This document shows positions 20,912 to 29,474 of a stretch of DNA of 64,000 nucleotides, one piece after another. The stretch spans positions 682,001-746,000 of the forward strand of contig NZ_AEYW01000006.1 of NCBI RefSeq assembly GCF_000192475.1. Direction: 5' to 3'. Made by a program: the position numbers and the translations under genes. Within the stretch, counting starts at the first letter, position 1; every line of letters begins with the position of its first letter. This DNA is from Ruegeria conchae (GTDB taxonomy: Bacteria; Pseudomonadota; Alphaproteobacteria; Rhodobacterales; Rhodobacteraceae). A model generated the notes under the pieces. That model saw only the letters and a list, made by a program, of their open reading frames with translations, had not been told where the DNA came from and searched no databases.

Positions 20912-21218
20912 TTGTTCACCATATGTTCCGAGTGTCAGTATTAATTAAAGCTGGGCCCAATGGCAAGGATTACACCTGTTTCATATCCGATCACCTTGAG
21001 GCGTTTTTGAAATCGGTCTGCGCGAAGGAAATCAGAACAAATGAAACAAATGCAGGATGATCTTGCAGAATTCGAGGTCGCCCGACGCCAAAATTCGGCC
21101 TATAGGTCGGTCTCGGAACGACCTAGGTCGCAATCGTCACAGTAGTCCTGCGACGAAATGGCCAAAACGGAAAAAATGCCACCCGGGCCGCAAGCCCACT
21201 CAGCTCAGGGAATTACCC
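20912..21218 (+). promoter_or_regulatory. Structured leader upstream of the corrinoid protein gene
   Basis: This 307-base gap holds no convincing gene. On the plus strand it contains three inverted repeats in a row: TAGGTCG/CGACCTA (21103-21125), GTCGCA/TGCGAC (21127-21154) and GGGC/GCCC (21185-21197). The last ends about 20 bases before the start codon. A structured 5' untranslated region is likely. I looked for cobalamin, SAM-II, SAM-SAH and SAH riboswitch core motifs and did not recognise one, so its class is open. The left part must also hold the promoter of the divergent radical SAM gene. Confidence 0.4.
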
Positions 21219-21917
21219 ATGTCCGATGAAGAAGACATCGTCCTGTCCGAACTGAATGACGACGAACTCGTCGAACAGATGTTCGATGACCTTTATGACG
21301 GCCTGAAGGAAGAAATCGAAGAAGGTGTGAACATCCTGCTCGAGCGCGGATGGATGCCATACGATATTCTGACCAAAGCACTGGTTGGTGGCATGACAAT
21401 TGTTGGCCACGACTTCCGCGACGGTATCCTTTTCGTGCCTGAAGTTTTGTTGGCCGCCAACGCAATGAAAGGCGGCATGGCAATCCTGAAGCCATTGCTA
21501 GCTGAAACCGGTGCTCCGCGTGTCGGTAAGATGGTTATTGGCACGGTCAAAGGCGACATCCATGACATCGGAAAGAACCTTGTTGCAATGATGATGGAAG
21601 GCGCCGGGTTCGAGGTTGTCGATATCGGAATCAACAACCCGGTCGAAAACTATCTGGAAGCGCTAGAAAACGAACAGCCCGACATTTTGGGTATGTCCGC
21701 CCTACTGACAACGACTATGCCTTACATGAAGGTGGTAATCGACACACTGGTCGAACAGGGGCTGCGTGATGAATACACCGTTCTGGTTGGCGGCGCACCG
21801 CTGAACGAAGAGTTTGGCAAGGCGATCGGTGCTGACGGCTATTGCCGTGACGCAGCCGTGGCGGTGGAAATGGCCAAGGACTTCATGTCGCGCAAGCACA
21901 ACCAACTGGCCGGCTAA
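21219..21917 (+). CDS. B12-binding corrinoid methyltransferase-carrier protein (MetH/MtbC-type module)
   Basis: The 232-residue protein has a helical cap (about residues 10-95) and a Rossmann-type cobalamin domain. The domain carries the DxHxxG motif (D113, H115, G118 in GTVKGDIHDIGKN), where the His is the lower cobalt ligand, and VGGAPLNEEF. It carries a methyl group on cobalamin between two partner methyltransferases. The partners are not in this window. Roseobacters often have a split methionine synthase, and that is a plausible role here; a methylamine or betaine route is the alternative. The ATG at 21219 has AGGG upstream. A strong terminator follows the stop. Confidence 0.85.
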   Translation: MSDEEDIVLSELNDDELVEQMFDDLYDGLKEEIEEGVNILLERGWMPYDILTKALVGGMTIVGHDFRDGILFVPEVLLAANAMKGGMAILKPLLAETGAPRVGKMVIGTVKGDIHDIGKNLVAMMMEGAGFEVVDIGINNPVENYLEALENEQPDILGMSALLTTTMPYMKVVIDTLVEQGLRDEYTVLVGGAPLNEEFGKAIGADGYCRDAAVAVEMAKDFMSRKHNQLAG

Positions 21918-21940
21918 GGCACGCGACCATACCGTGAGAC

Positions 21941-21969
21941 AGGCCGTCCTTTCTGGGGCGGCCTTTTTT
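21941..21969 (+). terminator. Strong intrinsic terminator after the corrinoid protein gene
   Basis: Nine-base-pair stem (AGGCCGTCC/GGGCGGCCT, one G-T pair) and a six-base loop, followed by six T residues. It lies between the corrinoid gene and the DUF1638 gene, so read-through would be partial at best. Confidence 0.9.
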
Positions 21970-22011
21970 GTCCAAAGCCTGACATATATAGTTGCCAACC
22001 AGAGAGATCAC

Positions 22012-22677
22012 ATGACCGACGCGCCGATACCAGATGATGAAAGCCTGACCCGTCAGGGTTACGCCACTCCGCGCGCTGCCGAGTCGATTCTGCTGATCGC
22101 ATGTGGGGCGCTTGCCCGTGAAATTCTGGATCTCAAGGAACGGAATGGCTGGGATCATATGGCTCTGACCTGCCTACCCGCAATTCTGCATGTACACCCC
22201 GAGAAAATCACGCAAGCGGTCGAGGATGCGATTGCCAAGCACCGCGATTCATACGACCGAATCTATGTTGTATATGCCGATTGCGGAACCGGAGGCCTGC
22301 TGCAGACTGCATGTGAACGTCTGGGCGTCGAGATGATTCAAGGGCCCCACTGCTATTCCTTTTTCGAAGGAAATCTGGCATTTGCCGCACATGGCGCCGA
22401 TGAAACCACTGCGTTTTACCTAACCGATTTCCTCGCCCGGCAGTTTGACGCATTTGTCTGGAAACCGCTTGGTCTGGATAGACACCCGGAACTGCGCGAG
22501 ATGTATTTCGGAAATTACACCAAACTCGTTTATCAAGCACAGACCGACAACCCGAATCTCACACGTCGCGCACAAGAATGTGCCGAACGGATGGGACTGG
22601 AATTCGAGCGTCGGCAGACCGGATACGGTGACTTGGAAACGACGCTTACGGATTGGGCAACACGCAACGCTACATGA
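22012..22677 (+). CDS. DUF1638 family protein
   Basis: The 221-residue protein matches the DUF1638 family: LLIACGALAREI near the N-terminus, the central YADCGTGG loop, and conserved cysteines (ACG, DCG, HCY) that could bind metal or a cofactor. The biochemical role is not known to me. It follows the corrinoid gene on the same strand after the terminator. I recall this pair recurring in Rhodobacterales and methylotrophs, so a role in corrinoid methyl transfer or cofactor handling is an inference. The ATG at 22012 follows AGAGAG. Confidence 0.8.
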   Translation: MTDAPIPDDESLTRQGYATPRAAESILLIACGALAREILDLKERNGWDHMALTCLPAILHVHPEKITQAVEDAIAKHRDSYDRIYVVYADCGTGGLLQTACERLGVEMIQGPHCYSFFEGNLAFAAHGADETTAFYLTDFLARQFDAFVWKPLGLDRHPELREMYFGNYTKLVYQAQTDNPNLTRRAQECAERMGLEFERRQTGYGDLETTLTDWATRNAT

Positions 22678-22680
22678 AGA

Positions 22681-23091
22681 TCAAGCGCTGGCCAACGCGA
22701 CCTCGCGAATGCGTTCAATCATAGCACGTAGCCCATTCGAACGTTGCGCAGACAAGTGCTCCTGCAACCCCAGTCTGGCAAGTTCTCCTCCGGCGTCGAC
22801 CTTTGGCACATCGGCTACCGGCAAGCCGTTGTAAAGCGTGCGTAATACCGCAATCAGGCCCCGCACGATCAGCGCATCGCTGTCCCCGTCAAATTTGAAT
22901 TGTCCATTCTCGATGCTGGGATGCAGCCAGACTTGGCTGGCACAGCCGTTCACTTTGGTCGCGGGAACCTTGAACGCATCATCCAGCGGTTCCATCGCCT
23001 TACCCTGCTCGATGACATGACGATAGCGGTCTTCCCAGTCTTCCAGAAACTCGAAATCTTCGACTATCTCTTCAAAGGCTGGCGTTGCCAT
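22681..23091 (-). CDS. sufE: Cysteine-desulfurase activator SufE
   Basis: Accepts persulfide sulfur from SufS and delivers it for iron-sulfur cluster assembly. The 136-residue protein has the expected length, with acceptor cysteine C50 in VNGCASQVWL and the family's C-terminal LSAQRSNGLRAMIERI helix. It stands alone here, away from other suf genes, and converges on the DUF1638 gene with three bases between stops. Confidence 0.93.
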   Translation of the reverse strand: MATPAFEEIVEDFEFLEDWEDRYRHVIEQGKAMEPLDDAFKVPATKVNGCASQVWLHPSIENGQFKFDGDSDALIVRGLIAVLRTLYNGLPVADVPKVDAGGELARLGLQEHLSAQRSNGLRAMIERIREVALASA

Positions 23092-23232
23092 GGCTGGTCT
23101 GTCCTTGCGTTACGCGATCACATTTGTGAACTATGCTCAGCTTCCCCTTCTGTCCAGCCCCCAGTGTGGCTTTTCAAGATGCTGAAATTGCGGTAACCCA
23201 GTGCGGGTAAAGTTGCGCAAAGTGTTGGGTCC

Positions 23233-23757
23233 ATGCACAAATCTCTGACTGTTCTTCTGCTCTCCGCCACGGTTCTTTCCGCCTGTAACAGTTGGAGCAA
23301 CTCTCGGGCGAACCCATCGAACTGGTTTGGCAGCAGCACACCTGCCCCATCAGAGGTTTCAGCCAGCGACGCAGATGCGTTGGTTCCACGTCAAAACAAC
23401 GGTAAAGGCCTGTTGGCGCGGCCTGAAATTGAAGACAATAGCGTTCCAATAGCGGTCATCAACGAATTGCGTGTCGACCCCACACCTTCAGGCGCGATCA
23501 TATATGCAGCTGGTACCGCCATTCGACAGGGCGCATATAATGCGCAGCTTGCCCGAGTAAGGTCCGAAGAACTTACCAAGAATGGCATTTTGGAATATAC
23601 CTTCCGCGTGGATTATCCGGACTATGCAACCGTTCAGGGAAACGAACGCTCTAGAATGGTTTCTGAAGCTGTCAATGTCAGCGCTCAAGAACTGGAAGGC
23701 ATCCGCATGGTCCGTGTCAAAGGCCAGCAGAACGCGCTAGAATCACGTCGCCGTTAA
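23233..23757 (+). CDS. Putative lipoprotein, function unknown
   Basis: The 174-residue protein has a lipoprotein signal: MHKSLTVLLLSATVLSAC with lipobox LSAC and Cys at residue 18. A Ser/Pro-rich linker follows, then a small folded domain (about residues 75-170). I recognise no catalytic motif. Similar small lipoproteins are, as far as I recall, common in Rhodobacterales. Its stop overlaps the convergent rnd stop by four bases. Confidence 0.7.
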   Translation: MHKSLTVLLLSATVLSACNSWSNSRANPSNWFGSSTPAPSEVSASDADALVPRQNNGKGLLARPEIEDNSVPIAVINELRVDPTPSGAIIYAAGTAIRQGAYNAQLARVRSEELTKNGILEYTFRVDYPDYATVQGNERSRMVSEAVNVSAQELEGIRMVRVKGQQNALESRRR

Positions 23758-24911
23758 AGCGCAACCACATCCACAGCTTGCCCCTTGGCTGCTAGTGCAA
23801 TCTTGCCCTCGCAAAGCTTAAGTGCATCCTCGCCAAAGACCTCAAAACGCCAGCCGGACATGGCTGGAACATCGCGCTCACCAGCGGCGATCTGGTCCAG
23901 ATCAGCGCTGGACGCGATCAGTTTTGCGGCGACGCCTGCGCTTTCGGTCTTTGATTTCAGCAGAACGCGCAGAAGATCGGCGAGGGCTGGATTCACTTTC
24001 AGCTTGTCACGGCTGTTGTCTACCTTTGGCAATTGATCTTGTGGGCAGTTCACACCCCTTTTTACTGCCGCCAGGATACCGTCAGCGATCGCCCCCTTGC
24101 GGGCCTCTCGCAACAGCAAACGTGATCCACCAAGATCAGAGGGCGTTTTAGGCTTTGTCGACGCCATTTCGATTAGTGCATCGTCCTTGAAAACACGGCT
24201 ACGAGGCACATTGTTCTCTTGCGCATGGGCTTCGCGGAACTGAGCCAACTCTTTCACTACAGCCAGAAATTTAGCGGAATTTGTGCGTGTTTTGACCCTG
24301 CGCCACGCTTCTTCAGGACGAATGTCATAGGTCTCGGGCCGTGTTAGAATACGAAGCTCTTCAACGACCCAGTGATCCCGCTTGCTATTTTTCAACTCCG
24401 TAGACAGATGTTCATAGATTTTCCGAAGATGGGTTACGTCTGCCAGCGCATAGGTTTTTTGCGCGTCCGTCAATGGACGCCGCGACCAGTCGGTGAAACG
24501 CGATGTCTTATCAACGCCTTCTCTACATATTTTCCGGACAAGTGTCTCATAACCGACTTGCTCACCAAAGCCGCAAACCATCGCGGCAACCTGAGTGTCG
24601 AACAGCGGTGTCGGAAAGACGCCAGCGTCGACCCAGAAAATTTCCAGATCCTGCCGAGCCGCGTGGAATACTTTGACAACGCTTTCGTTCCGGAACAGGT
24701 CATACAAAGGTTCAAGCGACAAATCCTCAGCCAAGGGATCGACTAGAACAGCACTGCCCTCATCCTCGGACGGCACCGCGAGCTGAACCAGGCAGAGCTT
24801 GGAATAATAAGTCCGTTCGCGCAGAAATTCGGTATCAACAGTGACATAAGGATATTGTGCAGCAGCCGTGCAGAAGGCGGCCAGCTCTTGCGTCGTAGTC
24901 AGGGTTTTCAT
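23754..24911 (-). CDS. rnd: Ribonuclease D
   Basis: DEDD-family 3'-5' exonuclease that trims tRNA and other small RNA 3' ends. The 385-residue protein shows the first motif in VDTEFLRERTYY, the second in VFHAARQDLEIF, the third in YALADVTHL, and C-terminal HRDC-type helices. The ATG at 24911 fits the family; an in-frame ATG at 24983 would add 24 non-conserved residues. Confidence 0.94.
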   Translation of the reverse strand: MKTLTTTQELAAFCTAAAQYPYVTVDTEFLRERTYYSKLCLVQLAVPSEDEGSAVLVDPLAEDLSLEPLYDLFRNESVVKVFHAARQDLEIFWVDAGVFPTPLFDTQVAAMVCGFGEQVGYETLVRKICREGVDKTSRFTDWSRRPLTDAQKTYALADVTHLRKIYEHLSTELKNSKRDHWVVEELRILTRPETYDIRPEEAWRRVKTRTNSAKFLAVVKELAQFREAHAQENNVPRSRVFKDDALIEMASTKPKTPSDLGGSRLLLREARKGAIADGILAAVKRGVNCPQDQLPKVDNSRDKLKVNPALADLLRVLLKSKTESAGVAAKLIASSADLDQIAAGERDVPAMSGWRFEVFGEDALKLCEGKIALAAKGQAVDVVAL

Positions 24912-25021
24912 GCGCGGTGCTGTTCTTGCTTTTGATTCTTGTGACTGCCCGTGTCGTGCTTGTCCCGAGCGATATGCGACCATAAGACGATTACCCTACG
25001 CGTGTAAATCGCCGCGCAAAT

Positions 25022-25618
25022 TCAAGGCAACAGAACTGGGTCTTTGTTGCCCATACAATACCGGCGCAGGACCTCAGGATAGAGTTTGTGTTCCTGCACC
25101 AACACGCGGGCGGCAAGTTCCTCTGGCGTATCCCCTGCCTTTACCTCCACGCGCGCCTGTCCCAGAACCGGGCCGTCATCCAGCGCGGCTGTGACTTCGT
25201 GAACGGTGCAACCATGTTCTGAATCGCCAGCCTCGATGGCGCGGGCATGTGTGTTCAGGCCTTTGTACTTGGGCAACAGCGAAGGGTGGATGTTCAGCAT
25301 TCGTCCTTGGAAGCGAGAAACAAAATCGCCGGTCAGAACGCGCATGAAACCGGCCAAACACACTAAATCTGGCTGCGAAGCCAGCAGCGGCTTGAGCAGT
25401 TCCGCTTCGAACGCGGCGCGATCTTTACCGAAAGGTCGGTGATCGACGGAGGCAGTCTTTACTCCACGCTCTGCGGCCTTTGTCAGCCCTCCGGCTTCAG
25501 GGTCGTTCGACAGCACCAAGCAAGGCCGGCCAGCATGGTCCCCGATCATGCTATCGACCAGCGACAGCATGTTTGATCCGCCACCAGAAATCAGAATCGC
25601 GACGCGCTTGTGACTCAC
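25022..25618 (-). CDS. purN: Phosphoribosylglycinamide formyltransferase
   Basis: Formylates GAR using 10-formyltetrahydrofolate in purine synthesis. The 198-residue protein has the N-terminal ISGGGSNM loop and the active-site stretch [13 protein letters not shown] with catalytic Asn/His, then [17 protein letters not shown] with the catalytic Asp. Its start overlaps the purM stop by four bases, so the two are translationally coupled in a purM-purN operon. Confidence 0.96.
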   Translation of the reverse strand: MSHKRVAILISGGGSNMLSLVDSMIGDHAGRPCLVLSNDPEAGGLTKAAERGVKTASVDHRPFGKDRAAFEAELLKPLLASQPDLVCLAGFMRVLTGDFVSRFQGRMLNIHPSLLPKYKGLNTHARAIEAGDSEHGCTVHEVTAALDDGPVLGQARVEVKAGDTPEELAARVLVQEHKLYPEVLRRYCMGNKDPVLLP

Positions 25619-26661
25619 AGCAGCTTGCCTGAGTACGCGACGCCGGGTGTTTCGGTGACAGATCCGATCCGGGCAACGGTTTCACCAGCTTCGGATAGCA
25701 GTGCTTCCAGTTTGTCTGCATCCTCAGCCGTGCAGACCACGATCATCCCGATACCGCAATTGAAGGTTTTCAGCATCTCGGATTCGGCGATGCCGCCAGT
25801 TTCGGCCATCCATTTGAACACAGGCGGCAAGTCCCAAGCGCTCAGATCGATCTCGGCCCCCAGCCCGTCGGGCAATACGCGCGGCAGGTTTTCGGTGAGG
25901 CCGCCGCCAGTAATATGAGCAAGCGCATGGATGCCCCCTGCCCGGATCGCCTGCAGCGCCGGTTTCACATACAGCCGCGTGGGGGTCAGCAGAGCCTCAC
26001 CCAATGTTCCGCCACCGAAAGGCGACTCTGCATCCCAGCCCAGCCCCGACATCTCGACCAGTTTGCGCACAAGAGAATAGCCGTTGGAATGCACACCGTT
26101 TGAGGCCAGCCCAAGCAGCACATCCCCGTCTTGCACACCCTCGGGCAGGGTCGCGCCGCGCTCCATTGCACCGACCGAGAACCCGGCCAGATCGAAATCG
26201 CCATCGGGATACATACCCGGCATCTCGGCGGTTTCGCCTCCGATCAGGGCACAACCGGACTGCACGCAGCCTTCGGCGATGCCCTCGATAATCCGCGCGG
26301 CGGTATCGGTATCCAGCTTGCCGGTGGCGAAATAGTCGAGGAAGAACAATGGCTCAGCGCCCTGACAGATCAGATCGTTGACACACATCGCCACCAGATC
26401 AATGCCGACGCCATCAACAACACCTGTATCAATCGCGATCCGCAACTTGGTGCCCACGCCATCGGTGGCGCCCACCAGAATCGGGTCTTCATACCCAGCC
26501 GCCTTTAGATCAAACAGAGCGCCAAACCCGCCTAGCCCACTCACCACGCCCGAGCGGTTGGTGCGCTTGGCCGCAGGCTTGATCCGATCGACCAGAGCGT
26601 TGCCCGCATCGATATCCACACCTGCATCGGCGTAGGTGATTCCGTTCTTGCCCGCTGTCAT
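25615..26661 (-). CDS. purM: Phosphoribosylformylglycinamidine cyclo-ligase
   Basis: ATP-dependent AIR synthetase, the fifth step of purine synthesis. The 348-residue protein begins [21 protein letters not shown] and shows [29 protein letters not shown] and [11 protein letters not shown], the PurM signatures. The ATG at 26661 fits the family; an ATG at 26757 in the same frame would add 32 residues. It is first in an operon with purN. Confidence 0.96.
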   Translation of the reverse strand: MTAGKNGITYADAGVDIDAGNALVDRIKPAAKRTNRSGVVSGLGGFGALFDLKAAGYEDPILVGATDGVGTKLRIAIDTGVVDGVGIDLVAMCVNDLICQGAEPLFFLDYFATGKLDTDTAARIIEGIAEGCVQSGCALIGGETAEMPGMYPDGDFDLAGFSVGAMERGATLPEGVQDGDVLLGLASNGVHSNGYSLVRKLVEMSGLGWDAESPFGGGTLGEALLTPTRLYVKPALQAIRAGGIHALAHITGGGLTENLPRVLPDGLGAEIDLSAWDLPPVFKWMAETGGIAESEMLKTFNCGIGMIVVCTAEDADKLEALLSEAGETVARIGSVTETPGVAYSGKLL

Positions 26662-26768
26662 GGCCAATCCCTCATGAGTGCTTTGCGCGCGGGTTATTCG
26701 ATTGTGGGCGATGTTGCAACGGTCAGGCTTGACGCGGGCTGCCATCGTGATACGCAAGGCGCATCGGC

Positions 26769-26845
26769 GGGCCTGTAGCTCAATTGGTTAGAGCAGAGCG
26801 CTCATAACGCTTTGGTTGGGGGTTCGAGTCCCTCCGGGCCTACCA
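26769..26845 (+). tRNA. tRNA with CAT anticodon (Ile2 or elongator Met)
   Basis: A 77-base cloverleaf with encoded CCA: D-arm GCTCAATTGGTTAGAGC, anticodon loop CTCATAA, T-arm TTCGAGT. The CAT anticodon in a non-initiator body means either elongator Met or the lysidine-modified Ile2. The TTGGTT variable-region context recalls Ile2, but identity cannot be fixed by eye. The acceptor stem has a G1-T72 wobble pair and another at position 6. Confidence 0.93.
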
Positions 26846-26847
26846 CA

Positions 26848-28167
26848 TCACCGCCCTATCACGATATCTGCGCATAAACCGCCTAATTTTTCGCTGCTGC
26901 CCAGCCGAAGGATGCCGCCGTGTACACGGGCGATGTCGGCGACGATGGCAAGGCCCAACCCAACACCGCTGCCCTGATTCTGGTTCCGAGCCGGGTCCAG
27001 GCGCGTGAAAGGTTTGACCGCCTCAGTACGCTGTTCAATGGGTATACCGGGGCCGTCATCCTCGACCCGGACGCGGATCGACTTCGGTGTCATCGACAGA
27101 CTAACCTCAGCCCTTGAACCATAGCGGATAGCGTTTCCAATCAAATTTTCCACCGCGCGGCGCATTGCCGACGGGCGCAACATAACAGTCCCCTGCCCCT
27201 CGACCGATACCAGTTCAACCTGCTGGCCTGCGCGTTGCGCGTCATCGACAATCTGACTCAGCCAAATCTCGGGTTCGACCGCCTCAGGTGTGCTTTCTGC
27301 AGTCCCTCTTGAGAAGTCCAGAAATGCATCTAGAAGCGATTGCATTTCATCCACATCCTGCAACAGCGGGGCTGCCTCATCTTCGGGTAACAATGACAAC
27401 CCCAGCTTCAGACGCGTCAAAGGCGTGCGCAGATCGTGGCTGACGCCAGACAACATCAAAGTGCGCTGCTCGATCTGCCTTTCGATTCGGGAGCGCATAT
27501 CAACAAAAGCGTTGCCCGCCGCACGCACTTCGATTGCCCCGCTAGGAGAGTAAGGCACCACGCGGCCCCGACCGAACGCCTGCGCCGCATCCGCGAGCCG
27601 GGTAATCGGCCGCAGTTGGTTGCGCATGTATAAAAATGAGATCGTGGTGATCAATGCCGCAAAGAACACCATCGTAACGATAAGTTGGTGCGGTGCCGTG
27701 GGTGACAGGCGCCGTCGATCAAATTTCAATTCCAAAGTGCCAAGATGCGTGCTCAGATAAAGCCGCACCTCCTGTCCATTCGGCAGTGCGACGTCTTGCA
27801 TTTGGGGCACCAGCGCCTGCATTTCAGCATCGACTTGTGGAGCGATGAAATCATACCAACGACGCTTTCCAACCACCGGTTCTTGGTACTGCGGCAGAAA
27901 ACGAGAAGTCATATTCAATGCCGATAGATCAGGCCGTGCAGCAGCCAGCGCCTGCTGCTGCGTCTCTGCACCCTCCATCACGTTCAATATAAGCGTGACC
28001 TCACGGGCTGCCGTTCGCGTCATCTGTGCGGTCACTTCCTCGAGATGCTTTTGCAAAAAAGCGATCGCCACAACCAAGAGTACAACGATGACCGGTAGCA
28101 CCAGGATAAGTGCGGCACGCGCGTACAGGCTGCGCGGTATATAAGGTTTGAGCCATTGGGTCGACAT
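26848..28167 (-). CDS. EnvZ-like membrane sensor histidine kinase
   Basis: The 439-residue protein has two membrane helices (about residues 15-42 and 155-175) around a periplasmic domain. A HAMP linker follows, then the H-box LSGVSHDLRTPLTRLKLG near residue 240 and an ATPase domain with N-box (NLIGNAIRYG) and DDGPGIP. Topology and motifs resemble EnvZ osmosensors. No response-regulator gene is adjacent, so the partner is elsewhere. Its stop lies two bases after the tRNA on the opposite strand, and it is divergent from a metallo-hydrolase gene. Confidence 0.88.
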   Translation of the reverse strand: MSTQWLKPYIPRSLYARAALILVLPVIVVLLVVAIAFLQKHLEEVTAQMTRTAAREVTLILNVMEGAETQQQALAAARPDLSALNMTSRFLPQYQEPVVGKRRWYDFIAPQVDAEMQALVPQMQDVALPNGQEVRLYLSTHLGTLELKFDRRRLSPTAPHQLIVTMVFFAALITTISFLYMRNQLRPITRLADAAQAFGRGRVVPYSPSGAIEVRAAGNAFVDMRSRIERQIEQRTLMLSGVSHDLRTPLTRLKLGLSLLPEDEAAPLLQDVDEMQSLLDAFLDFSRGTAESTPEAVEPEIWLSQIVDDAQRAGQQVELVSVEGQGTVMLRPSAMRRAVENLIGNAIRYGSRAEVSLSMTPKSIRVRVEDDGPGIPIEQRTEAVKPFTRLDPARNQNQGSGVGLGLAIVADIARVHGGILRLGSSEKLGGLCADIVIGR

Positions 28168-28211
28168 GCGCTAAACCTAGCGGGCTGCCTGGACAAGAGG
28201 AAGAGGTCAGA

Positions 28212-29126
28212 ATGCAAGCCTCCGATGATTTCAACCCAGTGCCTGGACAAGCTGTGATACTTGCTCAAGGCCTAAGCCGGGTGCTTGCCCCAAACCCCTC
28301 ACCGATGACATATCGCGGTACGAACACTTACCTTCTGGGTGAAACAGACATCGCCGTCATCGATCCGGGACCGCTGAGCGACGCACATTTGTCGGCGATT
28401 CTCGATGCATTACAGCCCAATCAGCGGATCAGCCATATCTTCGTCACTCACACCCATCTCGATCACTCACCCCTTGCTGCCCCTCTTGCGATCCATACAG
28501 GCGCACCGATTCTCGCTTTTGGAGGGCCTCAAGCAGGCCGCAGTGCGGTTATGACGGAATTGGCGCAGAATGGGTTTGCGGGCGGCGGTGAGGGAATTGA
28601 TATGGATTTTCGCCCTGATATTGAGCTGGAAGACACTGCATGTATTTCTGCGGACGACTGGACGCTTGAAGTCATCCACACACCCGGCCATCTCGGCAAC
28701 CATATTGCGCTCGCCTGGGGCGATGTTTGCTTTACAGCGGATCACGTCATGGGATGGGCCAGTTCGCTGGTCTCACCGCCCGACGGGGATCTGACCGACT
28801 TCATGGCCGCCTGCCATCGCCTTCGCGCGAGAGAATGGTCAGTCTTTCATCCCGGCCACGGCGCTCCTGTAACGGAACCAAACAATCGCCTGGAGTGGCT
28901 GATTCAGCACCGTCTTTCGCGCGAATCTCAGATTCTTGACGAACTGATCAAAGGCCCGGCCACTGCACGTCAGCTTGCACTGCGTATTTATATAGACACG
29001 CCTGGTGCATTGCTCCCAGCGGCGGAAAGAAATGTATTCGCGCATCTGGTCGATCTGACCGGAAAGGCCCAGGTCGCACCCGTTGAGACGCTTTCAGCAC
29101 AGTCCGAATTTATCAGGCTCAGTTAG
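28212..29126 (+). CDS. Metallo-beta-lactamase-fold hydrolase (LACTB2-like)
   Basis: The 304-residue protein has the metal-binding THTHLDHS motif near residue 88, the later GHLGNHIAL (His) and FHPGHGAP (His), and a C-terminal helical domain typical of the LACTB2-like group. These hydrolases act on varied thioesters, esters or RNA; the substrate is unknown here. It starts 44 bases from the divergent EnvZ-like kinase and they may share promoter DNA. Confidence 0.83.
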   Translation: MQASDDFNPVPGQAVILAQGLSRVLAPNPSPMTYRGTNTYLLGETDIAVIDPGPLSDAHLSAILDALQPNQRISHIFVTHTHLDHSPLAAPLAIHTGAPILAFGGPQAGRSAVMTELAQNGFAGGGEGIDMDFRPDIELEDTACISADDWTLEVIHTPGHLGNHIALAWGDVCFTADHVMGWASSLVSPPDGDLTDFMAACHRLRAREWSVFHPGHGAPVTEPNNRLEWLIQHRLSRESQILDELIKGPATARQLALRIYIDTPGALLPAAERNVFAHLVDLTGKAQVAPVETLSAQSEFIRLS

Positions 29127-29200
29127 CGGCAAACTTTTTTCATCAGCAATGCGCTTCCCCTCTGGACGACGAAATTCCGTGTTGTTATACGCCCTTCAGT

Positions 29201-29275
29201 TCCGGCGTAGCTCAGCGGTAGAGCAGTTGACTGTTAATCAATTGGTCGTAGGTTCGATCCCTACCGCCGGAGCCA
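29201..29275 (+). tRNA. tRNA-Asn (GTT), copy 1
   Basis: A 75-base cloverleaf with encoded CCA, D-arm GCTCAGCGGTAGAGC, anticodon GTT in CTGTTAATC, and T-arm TTCGATC. It is identical over its full length, plus two bases upstream, to the second copy 1,316 bases downstream. Confidence 0.97.
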
Positions 29276-29474
29276 ATATCCATATGCACTCTCATTGCGC
29301 TGCCAGATCGTACTAACCTTCCAGAAGTCTATTTTGGTGCAGTTCTGAAACGGCTGAGGCCTCTTGTTTTCTGATTGCCTTGTCGCGGTTCATATTGGTG
29401 ATTAGGACTTAACCCTATAAACGATATTGGCGGATTGTTTAGCTGCAATCACGTGTACAGGAACAAGAACAAAT

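Noticed and set aside
20912-21218. Cobalamin riboswitch upstream of the corrinoid gene
   Set aside because: No B12-box-like consensus found by eye; only generic stems are present, so I report an unclassified leader.
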